A stretch of DNA of 64,000 nt from Parablautia intestinalis (lineage in GTDB: Bacteria > Bacillota > Clostridia > Lachnospirales > Lachnospiraceae). The position numbers were made by a program, and so were the translations under genes. This document shows, one piece after another, positions 62,478 through 64,000 of the stretch (the first letter of the stretch is position 1; every line of letters begins with the position of its first letter). The DNA lies in the NCBI GenBank assembly GCA_003612395.1, contig RAYQ01000012.1, positions 99,825 to 163,824 on the forward strand, in the 5' to 3' direction. The notes beneath the pieces were generated by a model. That model made no database searches, was not told the origin of the DNA, and worked only from the letters and a program-made list of their open reading frames with translations.

Positions 62478-64000
62478 ATGAAAAATAATAAAATAAGCAA
62501 CATTTTTAAGAGCGTTCTTGCTGCTGGTACGGTTTTTGGCGGTTCAAACATGTTTAATAATATGGATATGGTTTATGCCGCTCCTGAATTGGAACAGGAT
62601 AATGAAACGGAAGTAGAGATCGTTCTGCCGTCAGAAGAAACATCTGAGGAGGAATATTATGAAATCGACAACGATGTTGACGAGAGCAGCACGGAGCAAA
62701 CAGATGGCAGTACTGAACAAGACAGCACAGAGCAAACAGATGACGGTACTGAACAAGGCAACACAGAGCAAACAGATGACAGTACTGAACAAGGCAGCAC
62801 AGAGCAGACAGATGACGGTACTGAACAAGACAGCACAGAGCAGACAAACACTGATGTTGACGCAGGTGAAACAGATGAGATACAAATAGGTAGTGAAGAT
62901 ACGAATAATAAAAATTTAGATGAAACTTCAAAAATAGAAGATCAATTTATAAATGAAACGGGGTCAGTAAGCCCATCTGAAGAAAGTTCAGATTCAATTA
63001 GCACATTAGAACAAAATTCAAATTCAGCAAATACATCAGAAAACGAATCAGGCTCTGCCAGTACCTCAACCAGTGCTTCAGATTCAGAAAACGCTATAAA
63101 AGATATACCTGAGGAACTGGTCAGTGAATATATAAGCGCCTCAGAGACATTAAATGAAGCTGAAAAAGAATTTACAAGCACCTCCTTATCATTAAGTGAG
63201 GCAGAAAACGACTTTTCAAATATTTCACTATCCTTAAATGACGCAGAAAATACTTTGAACTCTTTAAGTGAAGCGGCAACAAGTGATTCGAACCTATTGA
63301 GTGATTTCGAAAGTGCATCTTTGTCATTAAATGAAGCCAAAAGTGAATTTGAAAATACTTCGTTGTCATTGAGCATGGCTACAAGCGAACAGGAAAGCAC
63401 CTCACAATGGTTAAGTGAAGGTGCTGTTTGGCTTGCAGAATTTTATGATCAGTTCGGCGGAATAAGTACACTTGATTTGAATACGTCAGAAAAAACTAAC
63501 ACCGATTCGCAATCAATAAGCGATAGTATTAGCGGTTCGCAATCTCCTGGCGACAGTTTAAGTGATTCGCGGTCTGCCAGTGAAAGTATCAGTGCTTCGC
63601 AGTCTACTAACGGTAGCATTAGTGCTTCGACCAGCGCTTTGGCTTCGACTAGTGAAAGTGCTTCGACTTCCGCTGTGACTTCCACTAGCGCTTCAACCAG
63701 CGCTTTGGTTTCTACTAGTGAAAGTGCTTCGACTTCCGCTAGCGTTTCCACTTCCGCTGTGTCTTCCACTAGTGCTTCAACCAGTGCTTTGGTTTCTACT
63801 AGTGAAAGTGCTTCGGCCTCGGCTAGCGTTTCCACTTCAACCAGCGCTTTGGTTTCGGCTAGTGAAAGTGCTTCAGCTTCCGCTAGCGCTTCCACTTCAA
63901 CCAGCGCTTTGGTTTCGGCTAGTGAAAGTGCTTCGGCCTCTACTAGCCAGAGTGCTTCTACCTCGGTAAGTACTTCGACCTCGGCTAGCGCAAGTACTTC
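62478..64000 (+). CDS. Serine-rich repeat surface protein, N-terminal 507 residues, continues past window
   Basis: The frame is open from ATG at 62478 to the window end. GAGGGAG lies seven bases before the ATG. Residues 1-36 are a signal peptide ending VYA-APE. Residues 70-123 are four and a half 12-residue acidic repeats ([11 protein letters not shown] type). Residues ~215-315 repeat the pattern [12 protein letters not shown], probably coiled coil. From ~residue 345 the chain is Ser/Thr/Ala/Val repeats ([11 protein letters not shown]) like the stalk of glycosylated adhesins. A wall anchor and any SecA2/GtfAB genes would be beyond the window. Confidence 0.88.
   Translation, partial: MKNNKISNIFKSVLAAGTVFGGSNMFNNMDMVYAAPELEQDNETEVEIVLPSEETSEEEYYEIDNDVDESSTEQTDGSTEQDSTEQTDDGTEQGNTEQTDDSTEQGSTEQTDDGTEQDSTEQTNTDVDAGETDEIQIGSEDTNNKNLDETSKIEDQFINETGSVSPSEESSDSISTLEQNSNSANTSENESGSASTSTSASDSENAIKDIPEELVSEYISASETLNEAEKEFTSTSLSLSEAENDFSNISLSLNDAENTLNSLSEAATSDSNLLSDFESASLSLNEAKSEFENTSLSLSMATSEQESTSQWLSEGAVWLAEFYDQFGGISTLDLNTSEKTNTDSQSISDSISGSQSPGDSLSDSRSASESISASQSTNGSISASTSALASTSESASTSAVTSTSASTSALVSTSESASTSASVSTSAVSSTSASTSALVSTSESASASASVSTSTSALVSASESASASASASTSTSALVSASESASASTSQSASTSVSTSTSASAST
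62685..62846 (+). repeat. 36-bp in-frame tandem repeats in the serine-rich gene
   Basis: Four full units at 62685, 62721, 62757 and 62793 plus a half unit, each coding a 12-residue acidic block containing STEQTDD or NTEQTDD and TEQ. Differences are mostly single bases. Confidence 0.9.
63601..64000 (+). repeat. Ser/Thr/Ala-coding tandem repeats, partly 60-bp periodic
   Basis: The string CAGCGCTTTGG (or CAGTGCTTTGG) recurs at 63631, 63697, 63781, 63841 and 63901. The last three units are exactly 60 bases (20 codons) apart and nearly identical over their first 34 bases. Continues to the window end. Confidence 0.85.

Noticed and set aside
62685..62846. CRISPR-like regular 36-bp repeats
   Set aside because: Units are directly adjacent without spacers and in frame with a surface protein gene.
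63449..63895. Long minus-strand frames rich in Glu, Ala and Leu over the serine repeats
   Set aside because: Mirror image of repeated AGT-GCT-TCG codons; the plus strand has signal peptide, ribosome binding site and an unbroken frame.

Overview
The window looks like chromosome of a gut-type Clostridia bacterium, most likely family Lachnospiraceae. Reasons: moderate GC, strong AGGAGG-type ribosome binding sites, a spore maturation gene (spmB), a VanW-family protein, a minimal SufC/SufB pair without SufS/SufU, separate AICAR transformylase and PurO-type IMP cyclohydrolase genes, and a beta-mannan phosphorolysis cluster of the kind known from Roseburia and Ruminococcus. No IS element, prophage or CRISPR array is visible. 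This placement is inference from gene content, not from a marker gene.

Layout. 1-3.3 kb: start of a Lys/Ala-rich protein, uppP, a patatin-like lipase and an aminotransferase. 3.3-10.6 kb (minus strand): a beta-mannan/mannobiose operon with a 2-epimerase, two GH130 phosphorylases, an SGNH esterase and mannose-6-phosphate isomerase, with a LacI regulator upstream. A promoter with overlapping inverted repeats and a tiny YoeB-like toxin remnant lie between the LacI gene and the operon. 10.6-16 kb: Nudix hydrolase, glycerol kinase, an FAD oxidoreductase fused to DUF1667, and a GlpA-like dehydrogenase. 16-19.6 kb: split transketolase, rpe and map. 19.8-24.6 kb: MgtC, a beta-lactamase-fold hydrolase and a three-gene sugar ABC importer behind a perfect consensus promoter. 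25-30.3 kb: a DUF885 protein facing an M56 (BlaR1-like)/BlaI pair that has a 23-bp-arm operator palindrome.

30.3-37.3 kb: a B12-type radical SAM enzyme, a 231-bp multi-hairpin element with 17-bp perfect terminal inverted repeats running into spmB, and the galactose genes galK and galT with an AraC regulator. 37.3-43.8 kb: a lipoprotein, tRNA-Phe and tRNA-Gly, VanW protein, a GT39-like membrane glycosyltransferase, a second (CE2-like) SGNH esterase, and glycerate kinase plus a Dabb protein. 43.8-50.2 kb: a heterodimeric ABC exporter, SufB/SufC-like (SMS) pair and DegV. 50.2-53.3 kb: two purine genes under a ZTP riboswitch with an overlapping terminator, and a lipoprotein. 53.4-61.5 kb: GH3 glycosidase, serine beta-lactamase-like protein, a PHP-UvrD helicase fusion and a hemerythrin/CheX-like protein. 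61.5-64 kb: an AP2-domain protein behind two identical palindromes, then a serine-rich repeat surface protein that runs off the window.

How genes work together. The epimerase turns mannobiose into mannosyl-glucose, the GH130 enzymes release mannose-1-phosphate, and ManA feeds mannose-6-phosphate to fructose-6-phosphate (the mutase between them is not here). GalK/GalT handle galactose side groups or lactose. Glycerol kinase and GlpA-like enzymes feed glycolysis. PurO and AICAR transformylase finish IMP synthesis, and the ZTP switch senses the pathway intermediate they consume. Small dispersed non-coding repeats occur in the 30-57 kb part and are the least explained feature.
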